This document shows, in pieces, positions 1-7,668 of a DNA stretch of 64,000 nt; position 1 is the first letter of the stretch, and each line of letters opens with the position of its first letter. The notes beneath the pieces were generated by a model, which worked only from the letters and a program-made list of their open reading frames with translations, was not told where the DNA came from and did not search any database. The DNA comes from Phyllobacteriaceae bacterium (GTDB lineage: Bacteria; Pseudomonadota; Alphaproteobacteria; Rhizobiales; Rhizobiaceae), in contig JADJTR010000012.1 of the NCBI GenBank assembly GCA_016711085.1, positions 248,001-312,000 on the forward strand, read 5' to 3'. The position numbers and the translations under genes are program-made.

Positions 1-333
1 AAATTGACAACTCCGTCAGTGCTTTTTGGACATGAGCGGTGGCCGGATCGGCTTTGATTTCGCCGGTGTCGCGAACGACCCGGTAACGCGAGATGCCGTC
101 TTCTCCCCGAACGTCAACCGCCAAAACGCGCGTGGCGAAGAGCGGCGCGGGATGGCGATGGTCCTGATACCAGACGGCGTTGGCGGTCACGAAAGGAACG
201 CGACGGCGAACGCGGTCGACCCGCCGGCGACGCCAGGATTGCGCCAGAAGAAGCTGGTCGCGGCGACTGCGGCCTCGAACAGCGCGCCGGAAGCCGGCGC
301 TATCAAGTCAACCGAACTTGCGGATCGCTTCAT
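1..333 (-). pseudogene. Peptidoglycan-binding-type membrane protein, frameshifted and cut by window edge
   Basis: The gene starts at the ATG at 333, overlaps the end of the histidine kinase by 26 bases and runs off the left edge. The first frame gives 48 residues (to 187) with a hydrophobic stretch ending in AFAVAFLS. The next frame continues immediately with VTANAVWYQDHRHPAPLF. That sequence resembles the segment after the membrane helix in a Hyphomicrobiales family annotated as peptidoglycan-binding-domain proteins. One extra T on the coding strand in the run at 192-194 would join the frames as ...AFLFVTANAVW. The product would be an inner-membrane protein with a periplasmic C-terminal domain lying outside the window. 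The family call is from memory. The frame break is seen directly, and whether it is a mutation or a sequencing error is unknown. Confidence 0.55.
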
Positions 334-2026
334 GTTGCTTCCCTTGGGCAACGCTCATTTCAGTATCCGACATCCCGGCGACGTCGGGCAGGCCGACGCG
401 GACAGTCGTCCCGCGGCCCGGTGCGCTCTCGATCGACATGGAGCCATTGTGCAATTCGACCAAACCCTTCACCAGCGACAGGCCGAGACCGGCGCCGTCA
501 TAGCTGCGCGTCAAATCGTTTTCGATTTGCGCGAACGGTTGGCCAAGACGCGACAAATCCGCTTCGGCGATGCCAATGCCATTATCGGACACGGCAAATT
601 CGAAGATTCCGGGGCGACGCGACGCCGTCACCTCGATTTTTCCGCCTTCCGGCGTGAATTTCACCGCATTGGAAAGCAGATTGATGAGAATTTGCTGGAT
701 GGCCCTGCGATCACCCATGACCTCGGCGGCGTCGTGGTTGACCGTATTGTCGATCGCAATGTTTTTCGCCGCCGCCTGACGCGTCAGCATTTGTGTCGAC
801 ATGTCGACCGCATCGGCGAAAACGAACGGTTCGGGCCGAATCGCGTAGCTTCCCGCCTCGATTTTAGAGACATCGAGAATCGCGTTGACGACGTTCAGCA
901 GATGGGCGCCGGACTCCGAAATCAGCCCGACATATTCGCGTTGCCGCTCGTCGGCGAAAGGACCGAACAAGCCGTGGAGCATCATGTCGGAAAAGCCGAT
1001 GATGGCGTTGAGCGGGGTCCGCAATTCATGGCTGACGGCGGCGAGGAAACGCGATTTGGCGATTTCGAGTTGATCGCTGCTTTCGCCGGCCATGTCCCTG
1101 CCCGGCGCCTGCGGCGCGCGGCGCAGCCAGCCGGCGAAGGCCAGGCCCTCGCCCTCCGGCGCCAAATCGAGCGCCAGATCGAGATATCCTGAGCCATCGC
1201 CAGGCGCGGCGGCCGGCGCACGCACACGCAGAACCAGGGCGCGACGCGGCGCGCCGGCGCGCAGTTCGGCCATGGCGCTGAGAAAATCGACACGGTCGGC
1301 GACATGCAGACGTTCGAACAAGCCGTTGCCGATCAACAAGCCCGGCTTCAGACCGAGCAACGCTTCGGATCCTGCCGACGCGGTCGACACTGCGCCAAAG
1401 CGGTCGAAGCCGAGCACCACACCGTCGATCAGCTTTTCCCAAACCTCGGATCGAGCCGGCTCGATTGCCCTGCTGCGCAACCCGTCCAAACGGATCCAGG
1501 CCGATGCGGCCCAGATCGCCGGAGCAATCCAGTGAACGGCAATTGTCGCGGACGCTCCGCCGCCGATGGACGCGGCCGCCGAAATCAACCCGGCCAGGGC
1601 GATCAGCCCGGCAATCGCAGCGGCGCGGCGGTGGCGAAATACAAAATAGGCTTCAAAGGGCAGCGCCGCCAAGCCCAGCAGAAGCGGCGACCCCGCCGTC
1701 CCGGTCGCTGCGGCCGTAAACACCAGAAAGCCACTTGCCGACAAGGCCAGCGCCAAGGCGGCAAACGCCAGACGGCCGGCGATCATGGCCACCAACGCCG
1801 CGCCCCAGCCAATCGCCAACGCGGCGCATGTCGCCGCCATGATCGCCGCCGCATTGGCGCCTGGCGGGGCAAGCGCGATCAGCGGTGCGAACAGCGGGGA
1901 AACGAAAGCCAGACGAAGGAAACGGCCATGGGTGTCACGAAGCGCCGGATCATCAATCGACGGGTGGACGAGACGCAACGCGGCGCGCGCGAACTCGTCC
2001 CTTCCATTGGCGATTGAGGTGGCCAT
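308..2026 (-). CDS. Membrane-bound sensor histidine kinase
   Basis: About 572 residues. The N-terminal ~180 residues contain several Ala/Leu-rich membrane helices. A PAS-like region follows (about 195-300), then HisKA with the H-box AAVSHELRTPLNAIIGFSDM (phospho-accepting His near 333). The HATPase domain has an N-box (NLLSNAVKFTPEGG), G1 (DNGIGIAEADL) and G2 (GAGLGLSLVKGL). All residues needed for autophosphorylation are present. The catalytic half resembles the PleC/PdhS-like kinases of alphaproteobacteria, but the signal and partner regulator cannot be read, and no response regulator lies nearby. The ATG at 2026 is preferred; an in-frame TTG lies at 2035. The downstream peptidoglycan-binding gene overlaps its 3' end, so the two are probably co-transcribed. 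Confidence 0.85.
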   Translation of the reverse strand: MATSIANGRDEFARAALRLVHPSIDDPALRDTHGRFLRLAFVSPLFAPLIALAPPGANAAAIMAATCAALAIGWGAALVAMIAGRLAFAALALALSASGFLVFTAAATGTAGSPLLLGLAALPFEAYFVFRHRRAAAIAGLIALAGLISAAASIGGGASATIAVHWIAPAIWAASAWIRLDGLRSRAIEPARSEVWEKLIDGVVLGFDRFGAVSTASAGSEALLGLKPGLLIGNGLFERLHVADRVDFLSAMAELRAGAPRRALVLRVRAPAAAPGDGSGYLDLALDLAPEGEGLAFAGWLRRAPQAPGRDMAGESSDQLEIAKSRFLAAVSHELRTPLNAIIGFSDMMLHGLFGPFADERQREYVGLISESGAHLLNVVNAILDVSKIEAGSYAIRPEPFVFADAVDMSTQMLTRQAAAKNIAIDNTVNHDAAEVMGDRRAIQQILINLLSNAVKFTPEGGKIEVTASRRPGIFEFAVSDNGIGIAEADLSRLGQPFAQIENDLTRSYDGAGLGLSLVKGLVELHNGSMSIESAPGRGTTVRVGLPDVAGMSDTEMSVAQGKQHEAIRKFG

Positions 2027-2432
2027 GCCGACCAAATGCGTGGTTCCCCGACTGCTCGAAAGGCGGTTTGCGTTGAACCAAAACTAGTCGCCGAGCGCTT
2101 AAGGAATGCATAAACTTGAAGCGTTTCCGTCGCGCTCGTGCGACTTGCCGCCGGTTTCTCCATGGGTTGGGCGCGCGAACTTCGCTCAGGGTTAGCAAGA
2201 GGTAAATTGCGCCGCCGGCTCGCCACTTCCGGCCTTGAAGCGCTGCGGCGCAAGGGATGCGGCGGTTAATTTTGTTCCAACCCCGGGCATGGCCGCTCCC
2301 GGCGCGCGCCGATCAATAAAATTTGCCTTAAAAGCCCCCGCCGGCGAAAGGGCCGCGTTGCGCCAGGTCATGCAACATCCGGCACGGACAACCCTGCCGA
2401 CCAAGCGCAGGGACAAAAAAGGGGATGGTGCG
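2027..2432. other. Intergenic region between histidine kinase and DUF5330 gene
   Basis: About 400 bases between divergently transcribed genes. It must hold the promoters of both. I see no convincing small gene, RNA or strong inverted repeat here. Confidence 0.4.
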
Positions 2433-2747
2433 ATGCGTTTTCTGTTGCGCATGGCGTTTTGGGGCGCCTTGGCGTTGCTGGTTTTTCCGCTTGATCGTGG
2501 CGGCGAGGCCGCGCGGCCCGATTCCGTCAGTCCGGTGCAGGCCTGGTACGCGGTCAGCGAAGCCGTCGGCGATCTGTCGGCCATTTGCGTACGCAAACCG
2601 GAAGTCTGCGCCATTGGCCGGCAAGCCATCCAGACGGTTGGCGAACGGGCCCGCGACGGCGCCCGCATGGCATTCGAAGCGCTTGACCGCGAGTTCGGCG
2701 ACGCCGATCGCGAATCGGTCACCGGCTCGATCAAACCCAAGCCGTGA
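2433..2747 (+). CDS. DUF5330-type small exported protein
   Basis: 104 residues starting MRFLLRMAFWGALALL, a signal peptide or signal anchor. A soluble part follows with a pair of cysteines in SAICVRKPEVCAIG (about residues 54-62). This matches the DUF5330 family of Hyphomicrobiales, which has no known biochemical function. The open frame extends upstream to 2235, but the ATG at 2433 is chosen because the hydrophobic leader begins there. It lies 39 bases upstream of sufE in the same direction, so the two may share a transcript. Confidence 0.75.
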   Translation: MRFLLRMAFWGALALLVFPLDRGGEAARPDSVSPVQAWYAVSEAVGDLSAICVRKPEVCAIGRQAIQTVGERARDGARMAFEALDREFGDADRESVTGSIKPKP

Positions 2748-2786
2748 CGTTTCGCCGGGGGTGACGACGGACACGTCCATCTCTAT

Positions 2787-3221
2787 ATGCGCCTCATGAC
2801 GCTGAACATCGACACGATCCGCGAAGACTTTTCGGTCATGGACGACTGGGAAGACCGCTATCGCTATCTCATCGACCTTGGACGCGAGCTCGAACCCTTT
2901 CCCGAAGCTGCCCGCGACGACGCCCACAAGGTCAATGGTTGCGCCAGCCAGGTTTGGGTGGTCGCCGATGTCGCGCCCGGAGCCGATCCGGTCATCGCCT
3001 TTCGCGGCGATCCTGACGCCCACATCGTGCGCGGCCTCGTCGCCATCATGATCGCGCTGTTGTCCGGGCGCACCGCCAGCGCTGTCGCCGCGACCGATGT
3101 CGAAGCGGTTTTCCGCGAGCTCGGCCTCGATACGCACCTGTCGCAGCAGCGGGCGAACGGCCTGCGTTCGATGGTGCGGCGCATGAAAAGCGAAGCCGAG
3201 ACGGCGCGCACGCCGGCATAA
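2787..3221 (+). CDS. sufE: SufE cysteine desulfuration protein
   Basis: 144 residues. SufE accepts persulfide sulfur from the cysteine desulfurase SufS and passes it to the SufBCD scaffold during Fe-S cluster assembly in the cytosol. The diagnostic motif VNGCASQVW carries the acceptor Cys (residue 52). The N-terminal IREDFSVMDDWEDRYRYLID and the C-terminal GLDTHLSQQRANGLRSM segments are typical of the family and the length is normal. A second in-frame ATG nine bases downstream (2796) could be the true start. The rest of the suf cluster is not in this window. Confidence 0.93.
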   Translation: MRLMTLNIDTIREDFSVMDDWEDRYRYLIDLGRELEPFPEAARDDAHKVNGCASQVWVVADVAPGADPVIAFRGDPDAHIVRGLVAIMIALLSGRTASAVAATDVEAVFRELGLDTHLSQQRANGLRSMVRRMKSEAETARTPA

Positions 3222-3223
3222 AC

Positions 3224-3976
3224 CTATGGCGTGATCGCCGGGCGAAAGTCGGCCGTTCCCCAGTGAAAGCGCGTTCGCCGACCCTCACCCGCATCGGGTT
3301 CGTAGTGTCGCGCCAGCGACGCAAGACCCGCTTTCAGCAACACCTTGGCTGAGCGCTGAGGCAAGTCGCGCTCGCGTTCCACCTGTTCCAGGCCTTTGAG
3401 AAAACAGCATATATCGATCAGCAGGCCGGACAATTCGGGGCCGACCGCTCCAATGGCGCGTTCGACCCGCAGGCGGGCCGCCAACGCCGCGTCGGTCAGA
3501 TCCGCCATCCCGCCAGCGCGCCTGGAGGACGCCACGCTTGCCTCCCAATTGGCGCCGAGCCGCGGCATGATGTTTCCCTTCGTGTAATCGATGCGCAGCC
3601 TCTCGCCGGCCCGGAATTCCGCTTCGGCAAGAAAGGCCTCGCCATGGCGCCCTTTCAGCCTTCGCAGCAGGCCCAGCGGCGATTCCGCCGCGTCGACGTC
3701 GCTGTCCTCAATGCCGCCGGGCGTCTCGCGCCGCTCCCGGATTTGCCGGCGGCCGGCCGCTTCCGCCCTGTCGTTCCGCACCAGCAACCCGCCTTCACGG
3801 CGCACCGCCTTTTCGGCCGCGAGACCGGCGATGATGTCGACAGGTACGGCGATCGGCGCCCGGCCCGCGCCACGCAACAGCGCCGTCCCGCGTCCGCAAG
3901 CCGGCTGAATTGCGGCTGGGCCATTGCCGAGGTAGCGCAGCGCCCGCCGCCGGGCCATTTCGTTTTGTTCCGTCAT
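3224..3976 (-). CDS. DUF6456 domain protein
   Basis: 250 residues from the ATG at 3976, which overlaps the TGA of the upstream DnaA-like gene (ATGA, 3973-3976). The C-terminal ~150 residues are a recognisable DUF6456 domain: ESPLGLLRRLKGRHGEAFL, then GERLRIDYTKGNIMPRLGAN, GMADLTDAALAARLRVERAI and LLIDICCFLKGLEQVERERD. The N-terminal half is Arg/Ala-rich and poorly conserved. The biochemical role is unknown. Tight coupling to a DNA-binding DnaA-domain protein suggests a DNA-related or regulatory function, which is inference. Its stop is 3 bases from the stop of sufE, so the two genes converge. Confidence 0.8.
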   Translation of the reverse strand: MTEQNEMARRRALRYLGNGPAAIQPACGRGTALLRGAGRAPIAVPVDIIAGLAAEKAVRREGGLLVRNDRAEAAGRRQIRERRETPGGIEDSDVDAAESPLGLLRRLKGRHGEAFLAEAEFRAGERLRIDYTKGNIMPRLGANWEASVASSRRAGGMADLTDAALAARLRVERAIGAVGPELSGLLIDICCFLKGLEQVERERDLPQRSAKVLLKAGLASLARHYEPDAGEGRRTRFHWGTADFRPAITP

Positions 3977-4365
3977 CTCCCGGCTCCACCGGCAAACACC
4001 GCAAGGGCGACGCGTTCGGTGGCGGCGACGATGCGGTCGAATTCCGCGTCGTCGCGCAAATCCTCGATCAGGTGGCAAGCATGCAGCACTGTCGTGCGGT
4101 CCCGGCCGAAGCCGCGGCCGATATCGCCCTGCGGCAGGCCAAGCGCGACATGGGCAACGTACATCGCAATCTGGCGGACGCGCGCCACATCCTGACGACA
4201 GCGCCCCGTTCGGCGCAAATCGCCGCCGGAGACATTGAACAAGGCGGCCGCGATGTCGATCATGCCTTCGCAGATCGCCAGCGACCGGTCGCGGTCGCCG
4301 CGCGCCACCTGCGGCAAAACAACCGTTTCCTTGTTGATTTCTGCCTTGGCGAGAGTGGCTTGCAC
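3973..4365 (-). CDS. Stand-alone DnaA domain IV (DNA-binding) protein
   Basis: 130 residues. The core RQIAMYVAHVALGLPQ followed by IGRGFGRDRTTVLHACHLIE is the DnaA domain IV helix-turn-helix with its signature (GFGRDRTTVLHAC, about residues 85-98). This part of the replication initiator reads DnaA boxes. The AAA+ domain III and the N-terminal domains are absent, so it cannot initiate replication alone. It could compete for DnaA boxes or act as a transcription factor. It is co-transcribed with the DUF6456 gene through a 4-base overlap. The ~200 bases upstream (4366-4561) are AT-rich and probably hold divergent promoters. Confidence 0.85.
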   Translation of the reverse strand: MQATLAKAEINKETVVLPQVARGDRDRSLAICEGMIDIAAALFNVSGGDLRRTGRCRQDVARVRQIAMYVAHVALGLPQGDIGRGFGRDRTTVLHACHLIEDLRDDAEFDRIVAATERVALAVFAGGAGR

Positions 4366-4561
4366 CCGAACTTTCCCCCGTAACGTAGGAATTGGTTCTT
4401 ATACCGGTGCAACCTCACCATGTGAACAAAACACGAACATAGAAGTGGCGATTTTTTGATAATTCCTTGATATAAATAGGATTATTTATTTCCTGGCCGA
4501 AATTTCCATCCACCCCTGCGCGCCATCGGCGACTCTTCGACCTTCACGAAGGAGGCCGAAC

Positions 4562-4843
4562 ATGCCCGCAGGAATTATTGCTGCCGAGATCGACGGCTAT
4601 CGCCGTTTGAAAGCCGAGGAACGGGCGCGCGCCGGTCAACGGGTCGCATTGCTCGCGCTTTGCGGCGTCGACCTCGATGTCGCCGCCGGATTGCGCGGCG
4701 AAGCGCGCGCCGCGTTATGCCGCCGTCTCGAAATCAAAATCGAAAGGGAGAGGCTGAAAGGCGCGGCGCGGCCGTGGAACTACGACCTCAACCGTCATAT
4801 CGCGCTCAAGCAGGCGCTCGATGCCTTGCGTGGCGCGCCATGA
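4562..4843 (+). CDS. Conserved hypothetical protein, 93 residues
   Basis: A small soluble protein starting MPAGIIAAEIDGYRRLKAEE, with a C-terminal WNYDLNRHIALKQALDALRG. It is rich in Arg, Ala and Leu, probably all helical, and has no signal peptide. A strong Shine-Dalgarno (GAAGGAGG, ending 7 bases before the ATG) supports translation. I recognise it only as a type of short hypothetical protein found in Hyphomicrobiales and cannot assign a function. It is followed by a hairpin terminator and converges on mucR. Confidence 0.7.
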   Translation: MPAGIIAAEIDGYRRLKAEERARAGQRVALLALCGVDLDVAAGLRGEARAALCRRLEIKIERERLKGAARPWNYDLNRHIALKQALDALRGAP

Positions 4844-4848
4844 AATAA

Positions 4849-4868
4849 GGCGGCGCTTTCGCGCCGCC
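4849..4868. terminator. Bidirectional hairpin terminator
   Basis: A perfect 8-bp stem GGCGGCGC / GCGCCGCC with a TTTC loop sits between the convergent 93-residue gene and mucR, flanked by short A/T tracts. Confidence 0.65.
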
Positions 4869-4895
4869 CTTGACCGTCCCGCAAGCGGGGAAAAC

Positions 4896-5321
4896 TCACT
4901 TGCCCTTGCGCTTGCGCCCGAGGCCCATCTTCTTGGCCAGGTTCGAGCGCGCCGCCGCATAATTCGGGGCAACCATCGGATAATTGGCGTCGAGGCTCCA
5001 CTTGTCGCGGTACTGCTCCGGCGTCAGGCCGTAATGCGTCATCAGGTGGCGCTTCAGCGATTTGAACTTCTTCCCGTCTTCCAGGCAGATGATGTAATCG
5101 TCGAACACCGATTTCTTCGGATTGACCGCCGGCTTCGGCTTCTCGGCCGGAGCGGCTTCCACCGCGCCGCCAAGGCGGCCGAGCGCGCCGTGAATATCGG
5201 AGATCAACGCCGGCAATTCGGAAGCGGGCACCGAATTGTTGCTGACATAAGCCGCGACAACGTCGGCGGTCAGTTCGATCAGGTTTTCGGCGCTGCGATG
5301 GGGGGTATCGTGGGAGTCCAT
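4896..5321 (-). CDS. mucR: Ros/MucR family transcriptional regulator
   Basis: 141 residues. The N-terminal helical oligomerisation region (NLIELTADVVAAYVSNN) is followed by a prokaryotic zinc finger: C79-LE-D82-GKKFKSLK-RH92-LMT-H96. A conserved tail follows (GLTPEQYRDKW, then YPMVAPNYAAARSNLAKKMG). The second metal ligand is Asp rather than Cys, a variation known in this family. MucR proteins bind AT-rich DNA as an H-NS-like silencer and usually repress their own gene. The ~270 bases upstream (5322-5592) are AT-rich, unlike the surrounding sequence, which fits autoregulation. That link is inference. Confidence 0.92.
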   Translation of the reverse strand: MDSHDTPHRSAENLIELTADVVAAYVSNNSVPASELPALISDIHGALGRLGGAVEAAPAEKPKPAVNPKKSVFDDYIICLEDGKKFKSLKRHLMTHYGLTPEQYRDKWSLDANYPMVAPNYAAARSNLAKKMGLGRKRKGK

Positions 5322-5592
5322 GGGTATGCCCCTTTTTGATTTGTTGTTTCAGGTTCGCCGATTGATTGTTTTAACTGATTAATTGACTCGGCTGCGTCTT
5401 ACATACGGCGGTCAGCCAACATTTCAAGTGGAATCACATTCGAACGCTATGAATATATCTTGGTTTCGATGTTTTACAACCACATCACCGTATATTTTCA
5501 TATCAGACAACCGCTTTACAAGCGATCGAGACGGTAACTTGCGAATCAACGGCGTCCTGTTTCGCGAAATACCGTTCCTTCGCGGGCGCCGC

Positions 5593-6972
5593 TCAAAACA
5601 ATCGCCCGTTGATCAGAAGGTGTGCGCCAATGCTGGCGGCGTATCCCAGCGCAATCGCCCAAGACCATTTCAAATGACTGGAAAATGTGTAGAGGCCGCG
5701 GGCCTGCCCCATCAAGGCGACGCCCGCCGCCGATCCAATCGAAAGCATCGATCCGCCGACGCCGCAGGTCAGCGTGATCAGCAGCCATTGCCCGTGAGAC
5801 ATCTCCGGATTCATCGTCAAGACCGCGAACATCAGCGGAATGTTATCGACGATGGCAGACAAGGCGCCGATGACGATGTTGGCCGTTGTCGCGCCCAAGC
5901 CGACATAGAGCGCGTTCGACGCAAGCGCCAGATAGCCGAGCACGCCAAGCCCGCCGACGGCGAAGATGATGCCGAAGAAGAACAGGAACGTGTCCCATTC
6001 GACGCGCGCCATCTGGCTGAAGGAATCGAGAACGAGGTCGTGCTCCTCGCCGCGGCGGCGCGGCAAGTTGAGGAAATAGGAATAGATCTGCAGGTAGCCA
6101 AGTCCCAGCATCATGCCCAACGCCGGCGGCAGATGCAGGAAGTTCTTGAATGAGACGGCGGTTGCGACGGTCGCGGCAAACAGGAGGATCACCACGCGCG
6201 CGCCGTGTTTCATGTGCGCCTTGTCGGTCACCATCGGCGGCTTTTCGTCGGGAACCGCGAAATGCATGATTGCTGCGGGCGCGATCCAGTTGACCAGTGA
6301 CGGCAGGAACAGAACGAAGAACTCGAAGAATGTCAGCTTTCCTGCTTGCCAAACCATCAGCGTGGTGATGTCGCCGAAAGGCGAAAAAGCGCCGCCGGCA
6401 TTCGCCGCCACGACGATGTTGATGCAGCCCAATGCGACGAATTTCGGCGAGCCGCGTCCGAGGGCCATGACGACGGCGCCCATGACGAGCGCGGTCGTCA
6501 GGTTGTCGAGGATGGCGGAAAGAGGAAAGGCCAGCGCGCCGGTAATCCAGAACAATTGCCGGTAGCCGAAGCCCTGATTGACGAGCCAGGCGCGCATATT
6601 GTCGAACACCCGCCGCTCCTCCAGCGTGTTGACATAGGTAATGGCGACGAACAGGAAGAGGAACAGTTCGCCATATTCCTCGACCAGACCGAGCGCCAAT
6701 TCATGCGCCCGGTCCGACTGGCCGGCTAACGCGTAGGCGATGCCGACCAAGGCCCAGATCAGCCCGCCGGCCATCAGAACCGGCTTCGATTTGCGCATGT
6801 GCAACGCTTCCTCGAAGACCACGAGAATGTAGGCGCCGACAAAGATGACCAGGGAGAGGTAACCGGTCCAATGGCGACTCAGATCGAGCGCCGGCGCCGC
6901 CGCATCTTCGGCCGCCGCCGGCAGAACCGCCGCGACAAACAAGACCAATGCCGCGACCGCGATCCGGATCAT
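5593..6972 (-). CDS. nhaD: NhaD-type sodium:proton antiporter
   Basis: 459 residues from the ATG at 6972, which is preceded by GGAGGG. A signal-like N-terminus (IRIAVAALVLFVAAVLPAAA) is followed by about 12 membrane segments. NhaD hallmarks are present: ILDNLTTALVMGAVVMALGR, AANAGGAFSPFGDITTLMVW and, near the C-terminus, SAIVDNIPLMFAVL with GGSMLSIGSAAGVALMG. The duplicated DN-containing half-helices are typical of the ion transporter superfamily. It would exchange cytoplasmic Na+ (or Li+) for protons at the inner membrane and support salt and pH tolerance. It appears monocistronic. Confidence 0.92.
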   Translation of the reverse strand: MIRIAVAALVLFVAAVLPAAAEDAAAPALDLSRHWTGYLSLVIFVGAYILVVFEEALHMRKSKPVLMAGGLIWALVGIAYALAGQSDRAHELALGLVEEYGELFLFLFVAITYVNTLEERRVFDNMRAWLVNQGFGYRQLFWITGALAFPLSAILDNLTTALVMGAVVMALGRGSPKFVALGCINIVVAANAGGAFSPFGDITTLMVWQAGKLTFFEFFVLFLPSLVNWIAPAAIMHFAVPDEKPPMVTDKAHMKHGARVVILLFAATVATAVSFKNFLHLPPALGMMLGLGYLQIYSYFLNLPRRRGEEHDLVLDSFSQMARVEWDTFLFFFGIIFAVGGLGVLGYLALASNALYVGLGATTANIVIGALSAIVDNIPLMFAVLTMNPEMSHGQWLLITLTCGVGGSMLSIGSAAGVALMGQARGLYTFSSHLKWSWAIALGYAASIGAHLLINGRLF

Positions 6973-7143
6973 GGGAAACCCTCCACTTTTCTTTTTCTGC
7001 CCCATGCCTATCGGCGGCGGCAACGCAAAACAAGAGTGGCGAACCTTACCGGGTCGGCGCAATGCCGCGATCCATACTTTCGGCGAAAGGGGGGGCGGCA
7101 GGCCATGAAGCCCGCCGCCTCAATTCCTGCGCGAGCGGCCCGA

Positions 7144-7514
7144 TCAATACGGCTTGATGTATTTGCCGTAGACCCAACCCGCTTTGAAATTGCCGTTCTG
7201 CGCCGGGTCGTGCCAGAGTTCGCACCACTTGTAGCGCACCATCTGGCGCTGCTGCCACGCCGGCAGACCCTGAATGTTCTTCAGGTCGACGCCTCCGGTG
7301 CAACGCCCGGTCATCGACAGCACGGTGCCGTTCGGATAGGCGCCCGGATCTGCGAACCGCTGGAGGGGTATTTGCGCGCGTTCAGCACATCGCCCCACGG
7401 AACGTTCGTCACTTGCCAGGCGACAAAGGCGGAAGCGGCGGCCGGCGCGGAGACGTAGGCCAGCGCGGCCGTAGCCAAGACGACCGCGGTTGCAATGTGT
7501 TTCGGGCTACCCAT
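7144..7514 (-). pseudogene. Exported SH3-like domain protein, frameshifted
   Basis: The ATG at 7514 follows AGGAGG and opens a signal peptide (ATAVVLATAALAYVSAPAAA) and the start of a small bacterial SH3-like domain (VPWGDVLNARKYPSSGSQI). The frame then breaks. The next frame continues the same domain: GAYPNGTVLSMTGRCTGG, then VRYKWCELWHDPAQNG and GWVYGKYIKPY. One missing base in the C-run at 7343-7345 would restore one protein of about 123 residues. Two cysteines (TGRCTGG and KWCELW) could form a disulfide in the periplasm. The family is a common small secreted SH3 protein of Hyphomicrobiales. It is either a recent pseudogene or an assembly indel. Confidence 0.65.
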
Positions 7515-7630
7515 GTTTTCCTCCTGTTGGCGGGCCTTCCGCTGAGCGTGAGTAGACGGGCCGGCCATGTTGGTTCATTGAGACGGTAGAAAACTGCCCC
7601 GAGGCATTTGAACCCGGGCTGAGCCACCGG

Positions 7631-7659
7631 TTCATCCGCCGTTCAACCTTGCATTCAAC
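7631..7659. promoter_or_regulatory. Three phased TTCA repeats upstream of ptrB
   Basis: TTCA occurs at 7631, 7642 and 7654, the last two as TTCAAC. The spacing is 11 and 12 bases, about one helical turn each, and the array ends 10 bases before the oligopeptidase start. It looks like a binding site for a dimeric or tandem regulator, but the regulator is unknown. Confidence 0.3.
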
Positions 7660-7668
7660 GGAAACGCC

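Noticed and set aside
26..1192. Open frame on the plus strand at the left edge
   Set aside because: It is antisense to the histidine kinase catalytic domain, whose H, N and G boxes are explicit.
5383..6153. Open frame spanning the AT-rich mucR upstream region and nhaD antisense
   Set aside because: Most of it is antisense to the NhaD membrane protein, and its start lies in a non-coding AT-rich segment without a ribosome binding site.
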